In this document: positions 42,326-52,021 of the stretch, one piece after another
Layout of the letters: every line of letters begins with the position of its first letter
Numbering within the stretch: the stretch's first letter is position 1
Assembly (NCBI RefSeq): GCF_004799445.1
Contig: NZ_SSNA01000018.1
Coordinates: 1 to 64,000, forward strand
Source of the DNA: Bradyrhizobium sp.
GTDB taxonomy: Bacteria > Pseudomonadota > Alphaproteobacteria > Rhizobiales > Xanthobacteraceae
Direction: 5' to 3'
DNA length: 64,000 nt
Made by a program: the position numbers and the translations under genes
The notes under the pieces: generated by a model
The model's input: the letters and a program-made list of their open reading frames with translations, nothing else
What the model was told of the DNA's origin: nothing
Databases searched by the model: none

Positions 42326-43555
42326 TCAGTTGCTGAGCTCGCCGCTGATGATGTCGCCGAACAGCTCCCATTTCTCTCCCTTGAATCGCATCATCTGGAG
42401 CTGGTTGATCGGGGCGAAGTCGGTCGGTGTGGTGTTGATCTTGATGCCGGGCAACAGGGTGTCGGGCGCAAAATCCTTCAGGCTCGCGGCCTGCTTCATG
42501 ACGTTTTCGCGCGTCAGATTGTCGCCGCACAGTTCCAGCACCTTCACCATGGTCTGCGCCGCGCCATAGCCGTACACGACCGAGCCGTCGAGCTTGTTGG
42601 CGTCGGCGTCATATTTCGCAAGGAACGCAAGGAATTTTTTCATTCCGGGATCGTTGTCCCACTGCGGATCGGCGCCGTCCTTGGCATAGGCGGCCGAAAG
42701 AATGCCTTGCGAATTCTCGAAGCCGGCCGGCTTGATCACGCCGCCGACGGAGGCCGAGACGTTGGACACGATATGCAGCGGCTTCCACTCGATCTCGGCC
42801 ATCTTCTTGATCGCCTGCGCCGCGAATTTCGGCGTGGTGATGCTGATGAAGACGTCGGCGCCCGAGGCCCTCAGCTTGACGATGTGATTGTCGATCGTCG
42901 GCTCCGAGGTCTCGTAACTTTCCTCCGCGACGATCATCGATGCCTTGGCCCCTAATCCGTCCTTCAGGCCCTTCAGATAATCCTTGCCGAAATCGTCGTT
43001 CTGATAGAGCACCGAGATCTTGGCGTCCGGCTTCTCCCTCATCAGGTACTTCGCGTAAATCCGCGCTTCGCTCTGATAGCCGGGCTGCCAGCCCATGGTC
43101 CAGGGAAAGTCCTTGGGGTCATTCCATTTGGTGGCGCCGGTGGCGACGAACAGCTGCGGCACCTTCCTGGCGTTCAGATATTTCTGGATCGCCGAATTGG
43201 ACGGCGTGCCGAGCGGATTGAAGACCAGCAAGACCTCATCGCTCTCGACCAGCTTGCGCGCCTGCTCGACCGCCTTCGGCGGGCTGTAGCCGTCGTCATA
43301 GCTGATGAAGTTGATCTTGCGGCCGTTGATGCCGCCCTCGGCGTTGATCTTGTTGAAATAGGCGGCCTCGGTCTTGCCGATCACGCCATAGGCGGATGCC
43401 GGGCCGCTATAGGGCATGATGTTGCCGATCCTGATTTCGGTGTCGGCGGCGCCGGTGTCGTATTTTTTCTGCGCGAGCGCGCTGCCGGTGGTGGCGGCAA
43501 AAGCGATGACGGTGGTCGAGAATGCGGCAATCAGCAAGTTAAGTCGTGAACGCAT
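42326..43555 (-). CDS. ABC transporter solute-binding protein 2 (LivK-like)
   Basis: This 409-aa protein has a signal peptide at 1 to about 28 (ending SALAQ) and the same mature start, KKYDTGAADTEIRIGNIMPY, as solute-binding protein 1. The two align without large gaps to the end (LFGDIISGE/D). It lies 18 bp after livM and so belongs to the livGFHM transcript. Duplication with retained reading frames suggests divergence in ligand preference. Confidence 0.9.
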   Translation of the reverse strand: MRSRLNLLIAAFSTTVIAFAATTGSALAQKKYDTGAADTEIRIGNIMPYSGPASAYGVIGKTEAAYFNKINAEGGINGRKINFISYDDGYSPPKAVEQARKLVESDEVLLVFNPLGTPSNSAIQKYLNARKVPQLFVATGATKWNDPKDFPWTMGWQPGYQSEARIYAKYLMREKPDAKISVLYQNDDFGKDYLKGLKDGLGAKASMIVAEESYETSEPTIDNHIVKLRASGADVFISITTPKFAAQAIKKMAEIEWKPLHIVSNVSASVGGVIKPAGFENSQGILSAAYAKDGADPQWDNDPGMKKFLAFLAKYDADANKLDGSVVYGYGAAQTMVKVLELCGDNLTRENVMKQAASLKDFAPDTLLPGIKINTTPTDFAPINQLQMMRFKGEKWELFGDIISGELSN

Positions 43556-43573
43556 GGTTTCTCCTTGGCCTTT

Positions 43574-44590
43574 TTAACTTTTCTTGAGTTTGCCGAGCAG
43601 TTGCTGGGCAATCATGGCGATCTGCCTTGCGCCGTGCGGCACCAGGAAGATGATGAGAAACAGAAGGACGCCGAAGACGGCGCCGGAAAGGCCCTTGGAG
43701 ATTCCTTCTGCGATGTTGGGGACGAAGATGATGAAGGCGGAGCCTACGATCGATCCCGGCAGCCATCCGACGCCGCCGACGACCATGCCCAGAAACAGCG
43801 AGATCGCCAGTGTGATGGTGTAGCCGTCCGGTGCGACGAACTGCACGGCGATCGCGCCCAGGCCGCCGGCAACCCCGGTGATGCCGGCTGAGACGCCGAA
43901 CGCCAGCGTCTTGTACAGTGCGACGTCGATGCCCATGGCGGAGGCGGCGATTTCGTTGTCGCGGATCGCCATGAAGGCGCGTCCCGAACGCGACTTCAGC
44001 AGGTTGACGGAGAAAATATAGATCGCGACCGTGATCACCAGCGTGAAGTAGTACAGCCACATGTCCTGCGACATCGGCAGGCCGAACGGCGCATCCGGCT
44101 TGGTCACCACCAGGCCCTGCACGCCGCCGGTCCAGGTTTCGAACACCCCGAGCTTCAATAGCTGCGGCATCGCGGTTGCCAATGCGAAGGTCGCCAGCGC
44201 CAGATAGACCCCGGAAAGGCGCAGCGCCGGTTGACCGAACAGGAATCCGAAACCGAAGCAGACGACGCCGGCGATCGGCAGCGTCAGGGCGTAGTTCATG
44301 CCGACATGCTCGATCAGGATCGCCGACGTATAGGCGCCGACCGCGTAGAAAGCGCTTTGCCCCAGCGAGAACTGCCCGCTGCCGCCGGTCAGGATGTTCA
44401 ACGCCAGAACGGCGAGGCCGTAGATCAGGAGCATCGTCAACTGGAAGATGATGAAGTTCTTCACGAACAGCGGCACCAGGATCAGCAATGCCAGCATGAC
44501 CAGCGAGCTCCCGGCGCCGAGCGTCATGGCCCGCTTGGGAACGGCTTCGACGGCGGGCGCCTCGGTGACGGTTTCCTGCACGGCGCTCAT
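43574..44590 (-). CDS. ABC transporter permease (LivM type)
   Basis: This 338-aa permease has about ten helices and the LivM motif LNILTGGSGQFSLGQSAFYAVGAYTSA near residues 64-90, plus RSGRAFMAIRDNEIAASAMGIDVALYK, the cytoplasmic loop that contacts the ATPase. I start at MSAVQETVTEAP (44588-44590), 2 bp after the LivH stop. A longer open frame reaching 44920 shadows livH and is rejected. Unlike the importer at 30865 it is not fused to an ATPase. Confidence 0.92.
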   Translation of the reverse strand: MSAVQETVTEAPAVEAVPKRAMTLGAGSSLVMLALLILVPLFVKNFIIFQLTMLLIYGLAVLALNILTGGSGQFSLGQSAFYAVGAYTSAILIEHVGMNYALTLPIAGVVCFGFGFLFGQPALRLSGVYLALATFALATAMPQLLKLGVFETWTGGVQGLVVTKPDAPFGLPMSQDMWLYYFTLVITVAIYIFSVNLLKSRSGRAFMAIRDNEIAASAMGIDVALYKTLAFGVSAGITGVAGGLGAIAVQFVAPDGYTITLAISLFLGMVVGGVGWLPGSIVGSAFIIFVPNIAEGISKGLSGAVFGVLLFLIIFLVPHGARQIAMIAQQLLGKLKKS

Positions 44591-44592
44591 GA

Positions 44593-45471
44593 TCAAACTC
44601 GCTTCACGATGGGCCGGCCGAACAGCCCGGCCGGTTTGACGACCAGGACGGTAATGATCAGCGCCAGCGCGATCGGCAGCTTCAGTTCGTTGCCGACGCC
44701 GGGGATATAGGTGCCGGCGAGGTTTTCGAAGATGCCGACCAGGAAGCCGCCGATGACGGCGCCGAACGGGCTGGTCAGGCCGCCGAGCACGGCGGCGGCG
44801 AAACCGTAGATCAGCACCCCCAACATCATGTTCGGTTCCAGAAACACCACCGGCGCGATCATCATGCCGGCGATCGAGCCGATCGCGGCCGCCATGCCCC
44901 AGCCAAGCGCGATCATCCACGAGGTGTTGATACCGACCAGCCGCGCCGATTCAGGCACTGACGCCGCGGCCCGCATTGCAAGGCCCACCCGCGTGAACTG
45001 AAAGAACAGATAGAGCAGGACCAGCAGCAACACGGTGACGCCGATCATGCCGGCCTGGTGGGTCGAGATCAGCTGACTGCCGAGAAACGGCGAGGACCCG
45101 AACGGTGTCGGATATTGCTTGATGGTGAAATCCCAGATCAGCCCGGCAAAGCTGTTGAGGATTGCATACAGCGCGATGAAGCCGGCGACGTTGGTCAGGA
45201 TCGGCGCTTTCGCCAGCGGCTTGAACAGCAACCGCTCGATGGCGATGCCGCCGGCGAACGATATCCCCAGCGTGAGCACGAATGCCGCCCAATAGGGCAC
45301 GCCCCACTGCATCAGCTGCCAGGAGATGAAGGTCGAGAACATCGCCATTTCGCCCTGGGCGAAATTAAGATGCTCGATCGCCTGATAGATCATGACGACG
45401 GCCAGCGCCATGCAGGCATAGATCGCGCCGGTGGAAATGCCGGCCAGGATCTGATTGGTAAAAAGCTCCAT
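44593..45471 (-). CDS. ABC transporter permease (LivH type)
   Basis: The 292-aa permease is of typical LivH length and has about eight helices: MELFTNQILAGISTGAIYACMALAVVMIYQAIEHLNFAQGEMAMF at the start and AAVLGGLTSPFGAVIGGFLVGIFENL in the conserved later loop. GAGGAG lies 8 bp upstream of the ATG at 45469-45471; a start five codons earlier is possible. It lies 11 bp after livF on the same strand. Confidence 0.92.
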   Translation of the reverse strand: MELFTNQILAGISTGAIYACMALAVVMIYQAIEHLNFAQGEMAMFSTFISWQLMQWGVPYWAAFVLTLGISFAGGIAIERLLFKPLAKAPILTNVAGFIALYAILNSFAGLIWDFTIKQYPTPFGSSPFLGSQLISTHQAGMIGVTVLLLVLLYLFFQFTRVGLAMRAAASVPESARLVGINTSWMIALGWGMAAAIGSIAGMMIAPVVFLEPNMMLGVLIYGFAAAVLGGLTSPFGAVIGGFLVGIFENLAGTYIPGVGNELKLPIALALIITVLVVKPAGLFGRPIVKRV

Positions 45472-45482
45472 GGCCGTGCTCC

Positions 45483-46196
45483 TCAATAGCCCAAATAAGA
45501 CTTGCGGACATCTTCGTTGTTCGCGATCTCGGCGGCATTGCCCGACATCACGATGCGTCCGGTCTCGATCACATAGGCCTGATCGGCGATTTCCAGCGCC
45601 AGTTGCGCGTTCTGTTCGACCACCAGGATGGTGACTTTCTCCTCGCGATTGATCTTGCCGAGAATCTTGAACAGGTCGCGCACGATCAGCGGCGCCAGGC
45701 CGAACGAGGGCTCGTCGAGCAGCATCAGTCGCGGGCGCAGCATCAGCGCGCGGGCGACCGCGAGCATCTGCTGTTCGCCGCCCGAAAGCGTGCCCGCCTG
45801 TTGCGTATAGCGTTGCTTCAGGACCGGAAAATGCGCGTACATGCGTTCGATATCGGACACCACGCCGGCCTTGTCGCGCCGGGTGATGGCGCCAAGCTGG
45901 AGGTTTTCCTCGACCGTGAGGGTCGTGAAGGTGCCGCGGCCCTGCGGCACATGGGCGATGCCGAGCCGGACGATATTTTCGGTCGAGCGGCCGGAGAGGA
46001 GAGCGCCGTCGAACTCGATCGCGCCGGTGGTACGCACCATGTTGCAGATCGCGCGCAAGGTCGTGGTCTTGCCGGCGCCGTTGGCGCCGAGCAGCGTGGT
46101 CACGCTGCCTTCATTGAGGGCGAACTCGAGGCCGTGCAGCGCCTGAACCTGGCCGTAATAGGCATTGAGGCTCCTGATGTTGAGCATCGCCGTCAT
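45483..46196 (-). CDS. ABC transporter ATP-binding protein (LivF type)
   Basis: This 237-aa ATPase has Walker A GANGAGKT at 37-44, signature LSGGEQQMLAVARAL, Walker B LMLLDEPSFGLAP and LVVEQNAQLAL, all characteristic of LivF. Its start overlaps the livG stop by 4 bp (ATGA), implying coupled translation. An open frame that extends far upstream is the wrong-frame shadow of livG. It completes the two-ATPase, two-permease core of the importer. Confidence 0.93.
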   Translation of the reverse strand: MTAMLNIRSLNAYYGQVQALHGLEFALNEGSVTTLLGANGAGKTTTLRAICNMVRTTGAIEFDGALLSGRSTENIVRLGIAHVPQGRGTFTTLTVEENLQLGAITRRDKAGVVSDIERMYAHFPVLKQRYTQQAGTLSGGEQQMLAVARALMLRPRLMLLDEPSFGLAPLIVRDLFKILGKINREEKVTILVVEQNAQLALEIADQAYVIETGRIVMSGNAAEIANNEDVRKSYLGY

Positions 46197-46990
46197 GAAT
46201 CCTTGCTCCCCAGATAGGCCTTGATGACATCCGGGTCGGACTGCACCATGGCCGGGGTTCCCTCGGCGAGCTTGCGGCCAAAATTCAACGCTACCACGTG
46301 ATCGGCGATCGACATCACCAGGCCCATGTGATGCTCGACGAGCAGCACCGTCACATTGCGGTCGTCGCGAATCCGGCGGATCAGCTCGCCGAGCGCATAG
46401 ACTTCCTCGTGGTTGAGGCCGCCGGCAGGTTCGTCGAGCAGCAGGATCTTCGGATCGGCAGCGAGCGCGCGCGCCAGTTCCACGCGTTTCTGGGTGCCGA
46501 ACGGCAGCCCGGAGACCGTGACATGGGCTACTTCGTCGAGCGCGAGGTAGCCGAGGATTTCGTGGACGCGCTTGTTGAGCGCGGCCTCGCCGCGGCGGAC
46601 CCAGGGAAGTCTCAGCGAGTCGCTGATGATGTCGCTGTTGGTGCAGGAATGGGCGCCGACCCGAACATTGTCGAGCACCGAAAGATTTGCAAACAGGGCG
46701 ACGTTCTGGAAGGTGCGTCCGATGCCGATTTCGGCGATCCGGTGTGGCCGACGCCGCAGGATGCTCTCGCCCTCCAGCAGGATGTCGCCGGCGCTCGGCT
46801 GGTAGAGCCGGCTCAGGCAGTTGAAGAGCGTAGTCTTGCCGGCGCCGTTCGGTCCGATCAGGCCCAGGATCTGGCCCTGATGCATGTCGAACGACACGCC
46901 ATTCAACGCAATGATGCCCCCGAACACGACGCTGACGTCGCAAACCGCAAGCAGTGGCGATTTTCCCTGCGCCGGCCGGGTTTGCGTCAT
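46193..46990 (-). CDS. ABC transporter ATP-binding protein (LivG type)
   Basis: This 265-aa ATPase has Walker A GPNGAGKT at 46-53, Q-loop IGRTFQNVALF, a signature region read as VSGLPFGTQKRVELARAL, Walker B ILLLDEPAGGLNHEE, and the LivG-type C-terminal tail EGTPAMVQSDPDVIKAYLGS. The ATG at 46988-46990 (MTQTRPAQGK) is preferred; a further 15 codons upstream are open. It is first in livGFHM, 72 bp after the IclR gene on the same strand. Confidence 0.92.
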   Translation of the reverse strand: MTQTRPAQGKSPLLAVCDVSVVFGGIIALNGVSFDMHQGQILGLIGPNGAGKTTLFNCLSRLYQPSAGDILLEGESILRRRPHRIAEIGIGRTFQNVALFANLSVLDNVRVGAHSCTNSDIISDSLRLPWVRRGEAALNKRVHEILGYLALDEVAHVTVSGLPFGTQKRVELARALAADPKILLLDEPAGGLNHEEVYALGELIRRIRDDRNVTVLLVEHHMGLVMSIADHVVALNFGRKLAEGTPAMVQSDPDVIKAYLGSKDS

Positions 46991-47062
46991 CTCGCCCCGC
47001 ACAGGTCGTTGATTGGGCCGGAACGACCGCGCCAATCGGCCGCCCGATCACAACGGTGAAGG

Positions 47063-47926
47063 CTATCGGATTCCCTCAACCACACGCGCAACCTTCCCTC
47101 CTGCTTTCAATTTTTTGCTTTCTTGTTTTCTTGATTGTGGCGCTATTCCGCCGAGCGCGGTTTCGATGTTCCTTACCATTGCCAAAAGGCGCGGTCCAAT
47201 GTCGCTGCGCAGCCTATCTTCCGTGAAACGGAATGCGGGCGCACCACAATTAAACGCATAAGGACCGGTTCCGTCATTAAGCTTTAGTGCTACGCCGACC
47301 GCGTGGATGTCGTCGTGCCAGTCGCCCGCCGAGATCGCAAAACCGTGCTTTGCGACGGTCTCGCCGGCGCGTTCGATGCCGTCGCGCATCCTGGCCCAGC
47401 GGCTGCCGTAGTGCTCGCGCAAGTCGCGCAATAATGCGGCGCGCTCGTCATCCGGCAGCGCCCAGATATACGCCCGGCCCATCGCCGTCGTGGCGATCGG
47501 AATTCGTGAGCCGACGTCCAGCTGAACGCCGAGCGTCATGCCGCGGCTCTGGCCGAAGTAGATCATGCTGAGACGGTCGCGCCCGCCGACCGCCACCGCT
47601 CCGCCGGTCTCGCGCATCATTTCTTCGCGATAGGGCTCGGACAAATGCCGAACGCCGAGATTGGCCAGCGCCGCATAGCCGAGCGCCATCGCCGCAGGCG
47701 CCAGCTGATATTTCTCGAACCGCGGAACCGGTGTAAGGTAACCCAGTCTGGTCAGGGTATAGGTCAGCCTGGAGACGGTTGGCTTCGGCAGGTTGGTGCG
47801 GGCCGCGATCTCTTGATTGCCGAGAAGCCCGTCGTTGGGTTGAAATGCACGCAGCACATCAAGACCGCGGGAAAGCGCGACGACGAAGCTGCGATCGGTC
47901 GCCACTTTCTTACCTGGACGCTTCAT
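47063..47926 (-). CDS. IclR family transcriptional regulator
   Basis: This 287-aa regulator has an N-terminal winged helix (FVVALSRGLDVLRAFQPNDGLLGNQEIAARTNLPKPTVSRLTYTL, about residues 14-58) and a C-terminal IclR effector domain (about 90-265) with IATTAMGRAYIWAL and DDIHAVGVALKLNDGTGPYAFNCGAP. It stands between the liv importer genes and the divergent pim-like operon and faces a perfect palindrome. It is thus the likely regulator of both, perhaps sensing a dicarboxylate or its CoA ester. Confidence 0.92.
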   Translation of the reverse strand: MKRPGKKVATDRSFVVALSRGLDVLRAFQPNDGLLGNQEIAARTNLPKPTVSRLTYTLTRLGYLTPVPRFEKYQLAPAAMALGYAALANLGVRHLSEPYREEMMRETGGAVAVGGRDRLSMIYFGQSRGMTLGVQLDVGSRIPIATTAMGRAYIWALPDDERAALLRDLREHYGSRWARMRDGIERAGETVAKHGFAISAGDWHDDIHAVGVALKLNDGTGPYAFNCGAPAFRFTEDRLRSDIGPRLLAMVRNIETALGGIAPQSRKQESKKLKAGGKVARVVEGIR

Positions 47927-48001
47927 GGCCTGCTGTTGCCGCCGCTCTCGCGAACCCTCGTTGACAAGGGACGTGCTTCAAAATAACCCTCGCTGTCAAG
48001 A

Positions 48002-48020
48002 TGCGGAATTTAATTCCGCA
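48002..48020. promoter_or_regulatory. Perfect palindrome, probable IclR operator
   Basis: TGCGGAATT-T-AATTCCGCA has 9-bp perfect arms. It is followed by a partial third repeat, TGCGAAATT (48022-48030). It lies 40 bp before the pimF-like start codon. A TTGACA at 47961-47966 could be the -35 element, which would put the palindrome near the transcription start and suit repression. Confidence 0.7.
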
Positions 48021-48060
48021 GTGCGAAATTTAAAAGAATGAACTGCCGAGGGAGATTTCC

Positions 48061-50157
48061 GTGAACGAAGTGGTCAGGCTCGATCGTCGTGACGTCATTG
48101 CCACCGTCACAGTCGACAGTCCTCCGGTGAACGCGCTGAGCGCCGCCGTGCGGGGCGGCATTCTGGATTGCATCAAGCGCGCCGTCGCCGATCCGGAAGT
48201 GAAGGCGATCGTGCTGACCTGTGCCGGCCGCACCTTTATCGCCGGCGCCGACATCACCGAATTCGGCAAACCGCCGAAACCCCCGGGCCTTAATGAGGTG
48301 CTGATCGAGATCGAGAACTCGCCGAAGCCGGTCATTGCCGCCATTCATGGCACGGCGCTGGGCGGCGGCCTCGAAGTCGCGCTCGCCTGCCACTTCCGCG
48401 TTGCGACCAGGGACGCTCGCCTGGGCCTGCCCGAGGTGAAACTCGGCCTGCTGCCGGGCGCGGGCGGAACGCAGCGCCTGCCGCGCGCGGTCGGTCCGGA
48501 ACTGGCGGTCAAGATGATCGTCGGCGGCGATCCGATTCCCGCTAGCGAGGCGTTGAAGAACGGCCTGATCGAGGAAATCATCGAAGGTCCCGCCGCCGGC
48601 GGCGAGAGCTTCGCCCGCAAGGTGCTGGCGGAGAAGCGCCCCTTGCGCAGGCTGCGGGACGACGACAGCAAGCTTGCGGCGGCGAAAGCCGACCGCTCGA
48701 TCTTCACCAATGCGGTCGCGGCGCTGACCAAGAAGGCGCGCGGGCTGGAAGCGCCGTTCGCCGCCGCCGACGCGGTGGGTGCGGCGATCGACCTGCCATT
48801 CGATGAGGGATTGAAAAAGGAACGCGAGAGCTTCCTCAAACTGGTGGCGGGCGATCAGTCCAAGGCGCAGCGTTACGCGTTCTTCTCGGAACGCGAGGCT
48901 GCAAAGATCGCCGGCGTTCCGGAGGGGACAAAACCGCGCAACGTCGAGCGCGTCGCCATCATCGGCGCGGGGACCATGGGCGGTGGTATCGCGATGTCAT
49001 TTGCCAACGCCGGAATCCCGGTGACGCTGATCGAGACCGGCGAAGAACAGCTCAAGCGCGGCATGGGGGTGATGCAGAAGAATTACGAGGCGACCGCCGC
49101 GCGCGGCGGAATCCCCGCGGACGCGCCCGCCAAGCGCATGGCGCTGATCAACGGCGTGGTCGGACTTGAAAACGTGCGGGATGCCGACCTGATCATCGAG
49201 GCCGTGTTCGAGACCATGGCGATCAAGAAGGAGGTCTTCACCGCGCTCGACAAATTCGCCAAACCCGGCGCGGTTCTCGCGTCCAACACCTCCTATCTCA
49301 ACATCGACGAAATCGCCAAAGTGACAAAACGTCCGCAGGACGTGCTCGGCATGCACTTTTTCTCACCGGCCAATGTGATGAAGCTGTGCGAGATCGTGCG
49401 CGCGGACAAGACCGCGCCGGACGCGCTGACCACCGCGGTGGCGGTAGCGCGCAAGATCGCAAAAGTGCCGGCGGTGGTCGGCGTCTGCGACGGCTTCGTC
49501 GGCAATCGCATGCTGGCGCAGCGCGGCAAGCAGGCGGAGAAATTGCTGTTCGAGGGCGCGTTGCCGCAGCAGGTCGATGCGGTGGTGACGAAATTCGGCA
49601 TGCCGATGGGCCCGTTCGCGATGGGCGATCTTGCCGGGCTCGATATCGGCTGGCGATCGCGCAAGGATCGCGGCATCAAGTCGGAAATTGCCGATGCGCT
49701 GTGCGAGGCCGGCCGCTTCGGCCAGAAGACCGGCAAGGGCTATTATAAGTATGAAGCAGGGTCGCGCGCGGCGCTGCCCGATCCCGAAGTCGAGAAGCTG
49801 ATCGACGAGACCTTGCAGCGGCTCGGCCGCAAGCGCCGCGTGGTCAGCGACGACGAAATCCTCGAGCGCATGATGTATCCGATGATCAACGAGGGTGCGC
49901 GGATTCTCGAGGAGAAGATCGCGGCGCGTCCCAGCGACATCGACGTGATCTGGCTCTATGGCTATGGCTGGCCGGTCTATCGCGGCGGCCCGATGTTCTA
50001 TGCCGATCAGGTGGGCCTGAAGCATATCGCCGACCGCTTGTCGTACTATGCCAAGGAGACGAATGATCCTTCGCTAGAGCCCGCGCCGCTGCTCAAGCGC
50101 CTTGCGGCGGAAGGCAAGACCTTTGCGTCGCTGGCGCAGACGGCAAAAGCGGCGTGA
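48061..50157 (+). CDS. pimF: Bifunctional enoyl-CoA hydratase/3-hydroxyacyl-CoA dehydrogenase (PimF-like)
   Basis: The 698-aa fusion has an N-terminal crotonase domain (about 1-190) with Glu105 (GGGLEVA) and Glu125 (LPEVKLG) both present. An NAD-binding 3-hydroxyacyl-CoA dehydrogenase domain follows (AIIGAGTMGGGIA at about 299-311; MHFFSPANVMKL; CDGFVGNRM), then duplicated C-terminal domains to about 690. It performs the hydration and NAD-linked oxidation steps of beta-oxidation. The start is GTG at 48061 after GAGGGAG. First gene of a unit ordered like pimFABCD of R. palustris (dicarboxylic acid degradation). Confidence 0.92.
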   Translation: MNEVVRLDRRDVIATVTVDSPPVNALSAAVRGGILDCIKRAVADPEVKAIVLTCAGRTFIAGADITEFGKPPKPPGLNEVLIEIENSPKPVIAAIHGTALGGGLEVALACHFRVATRDARLGLPEVKLGLLPGAGGTQRLPRAVGPELAVKMIVGGDPIPASEALKNGLIEEIIEGPAAGGESFARKVLAEKRPLRRLRDDDSKLAAAKADRSIFTNAVAALTKKARGLEAPFAAADAVGAAIDLPFDEGLKKERESFLKLVAGDQSKAQRYAFFSEREAAKIAGVPEGTKPRNVERVAIIGAGTMGGGIAMSFANAGIPVTLIETGEEQLKRGMGVMQKNYEATAARGGIPADAPAKRMALINGVVGLENVRDADLIIEAVFETMAIKKEVFTALDKFAKPGAVLASNTSYLNIDEIAKVTKRPQDVLGMHFFSPANVMKLCEIVRADKTAPDALTTAVAVARKIAKVPAVVGVCDGFVGNRMLAQRGKQAEKLLFEGALPQQVDAVVTKFGMPMGPFAMGDLAGLDIGWRSRKDRGIKSEIADALCEAGRFGQKTGKGYYKYEAGSRAALPDPEVEKLIDETLQRLGRKRRVVSDDEILERMMYPMINEGARILEEKIAARPSDIDVIWLYGYGWPVYRGGPMFYADQVGLKHIADRLSYYAKETNDPSLEPAPLLKRLAAEGKTFASLAQTAKAA

Positions 50158-50190
50158 TGGGGACTAGCGGCACTGGTTCAGTGTTCGTGT

Positions 50191-50290
50191 TCCCTCCCCC
50201 CTTGCGGGGGAGGGTTAGGGAGGGGGGTGGCCGCATCGGGACTGCCCGTGTGGACCCCCTTCCCCAACCCCTCCCCGCAAGGGGGAGGGG
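50191..50290. repeat. CCCTCCCCC/GGGGGAGGG inverted repeat, copy 1
   Basis: CCCTCCCCCCTTGCGGGGGA and GGTTAGGGAGGGG at the left are mirrored by CCCCTTCCCCAACCCCTCCC and GCAAGGGGGAGGGG at the right. It fills the pimF-pimA gap. A second copy is at 56864-57003. Strong G/C skew gives large hairpin potential in the mRNA. Confidence 0.75.
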
Positions 50291-50332
50291 AGCCCGCGCA
50301 GCCCTGCCCACCTTACCGTCGGCACCGCGCCC

Positions 50333-52021
50333 ATGACCCGTCCCGGCGAAAAATTCTATCCGGAAGGCGTCCACTGGGACGATCCGATCGCGCGGGGAAC
50401 GCTGCCGGATTTGCTGTCGAAGGCGGTCGCCGATTACGCCGGCCGGCCGGCCTTTGAGTTTCGCGACCGCGCCATCAGCTACATCGAGCTGGAAGCGCTG
50501 GTCGAGGTCGCAGCTTCAGCCTATCTCGGTGCCGGCTACGGCAAGAACACGTCGGTGGCGCTGTTCCTCGGCAACTCGCCCGACCATCCCGTGAACTTTT
50601 TCGGCGCGCTGAAGGCCGGCGCCCGTGTCGTGCATTTGTCCCCGCTCGATGGCGAACGCGCGCTGTCGCATAAATTGAGCGACAGCTGCGCGCGCATTCT
50701 CGTCACCAGCGATCTCGCGACGCTGCTGCCGACGGCGCTGAAATTCCTGGAAAAGGGCCTGCTCGATCGGCTCATCGTCTGCGAGGACGACCATTGGGGC
50801 GCGGTCGGCAATCCGCATACGCCGATCCCGGATCACCCCGCGATCACGACGTTTGCAGGGTTTGCGCAAGGCGCAGTGCTGCCGGCGCAATGGCCGACCA
50901 TCTCGCCCGACGACGTGGCGCTGCTGCAATATACCGGGGGCACCACCGGACTGCCGAAAGGCGCAATGCTGAGCCACGGCAACTTGACCTCCGCGGTATC
51001 GATCTATGATGTCTGGGGCAGGCCGGCGCGCGAAAGGCGCAACGCCATCGAGCGCGTGATCTGCGTGCTGCCGCTGTTTCACATCTTCGCGCTGACGGTG
51101 GTGATGCTGACCTCGATCCGGCGCGGCAATTTGATCTCGCTGCACCAGCGCTTCGACGTCGAAGCCGTGATGCGCGATATCGAGGTCAAGCGCGCCGCCG
51201 CGTTTCCCGGCGTGCCGACGATGTGGATCGCGATCGCGAGCCTTCCCGATCTCGACAAGCGCGATCTTTCCTCGCTGGTGAGCTGCGGCTCCGGCGGCGC
51301 GCCGCTGCCGGTCGAGGTCGCGAAAGTCTTTGAGCGCAAGGTCGGCATGAAGCTGAAGAGCGGCTGGGGCATGACCGAGACCTGCTCGCCCGGCACCGGC
51401 CATCCGCAGGAGGGGCCGGACAAGCCGGGGTCGATCGGGTTGATGCTGCCCGGCATCGAAATGGATGTGGTCGCGCTCGATGATCCCGCGAAAGTCTTGC
51501 CCGCGGGCGAAGTCGGTGAGATCCGGATTCGCGGACCGAATGTGACAAAAGGCTACTGGAACAGGCCAACGGAAACCGCCGAGGCGTTTGTCGGCGATCG
51601 TTTCCTGACCGGCGATATCGGCTACATGGACAGCGACGGCTATTTCTACCTGGTCGACCGCAAGAAGGACATGATCATTTCCGGCGGCTTCAATGTCTAC
51701 CCGCAGATGATCGAGCAGGCGATCTATGAACATCCCGCGGTGCAGGAAGTGATCGTGATCGGCATTCCCGACGATTACCGCGGCGAGGCGGCGAAGGCCT
51801 TTGTCAAACTACGCGCGGGCGCGGGTCCGTTCTCGCTGGATGAGCTGAAGGCGTTCCTGGCCGGCAAGCTCGGCAAGCACGAGATTCCCGCAGCACTCGA
51901 TTTCGTCGATGAACTGCCGCGAACCCCGGTCGGCAAACTCTCGCGCCATGAATTGCGCAATCAGCGATCTTCGCCAGCGCAGCCCAGACAACCACAACTT
52001 GCAACAGGAGGTCGCCCATGA
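50333..52021 (+). CDS. pimA: Dicarboxylate/fatty acid-CoA ligase (PimA-like)
   Basis: This 562-aa AMP-forming ligase has A3 motif [16 protein letters not shown] at about 200-215, [15 protein letters not shown]5-like [18 protein letters not shown], hinge [28 protein letters not shown], and the catalytic Lys in [13 protein letters not shown] at about 540. It would activate dicarboxylic (C7-type and longer) or fatty acids to CoA esters. That role is inferred from the PimA-like position between pimF and pimB homologues. Its TGA overlaps the next ATG (ATGA, 52018-52021). Confidence 0.9.
   Translation: MTRPGEKFYPEGVHWDDPIARGTLPDLLSKAVADYAGRPAFEFRDRAISYIELEALVEVAASAYLGAGYGKNTSVALFLGNSPDHPVNFFGALKAGARVVHLSPLDGERALSHKLSDSCARILVTSDLATLLPTALKFLEKGLLDRLIVCEDDHWGAVGNPHTPIPDHPAITTFAGFAQGAVLPAQWPTISPDDVALLQYTGGTTGLPKGAMLSHGNLTSAVSIYDVWGRPARERRNAIERVICVLPLFHIFALTVVMLTSIRRGNLISLHQRFDVEAVMRDIEVKRAAAFPGVPTMWIAIASLPDLDKRDLSSLVSCGSGGAPLPVEVAKVFERKVGMKLKSGWGMTETCSPGTGHPQEGPDKPGSIGLMLPGIEMDVVALDDPAKVLPAGEVGEIRIRGPNVTKGYWNRPTETAEAFVGDRFLTGDIGYMDSDGYFYLVDRKKDMIISGGFNVYPQMIEQAIYEHPAVQEVIVIGIPDDYRGEAAKAFVKLRAGAGPFSLDELKAFLAGKLGKHEIPAALDFVDELPRTPVGKLSRHELRNQRSSPAQPRQPQLATGGRP

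Noticed and set aside
46197..47051. Extension of the LivF frame upstream
   Set aside because: Runs through livG in the wrong frame; LivF homology and a 4-bp overlap place the start at 46196.
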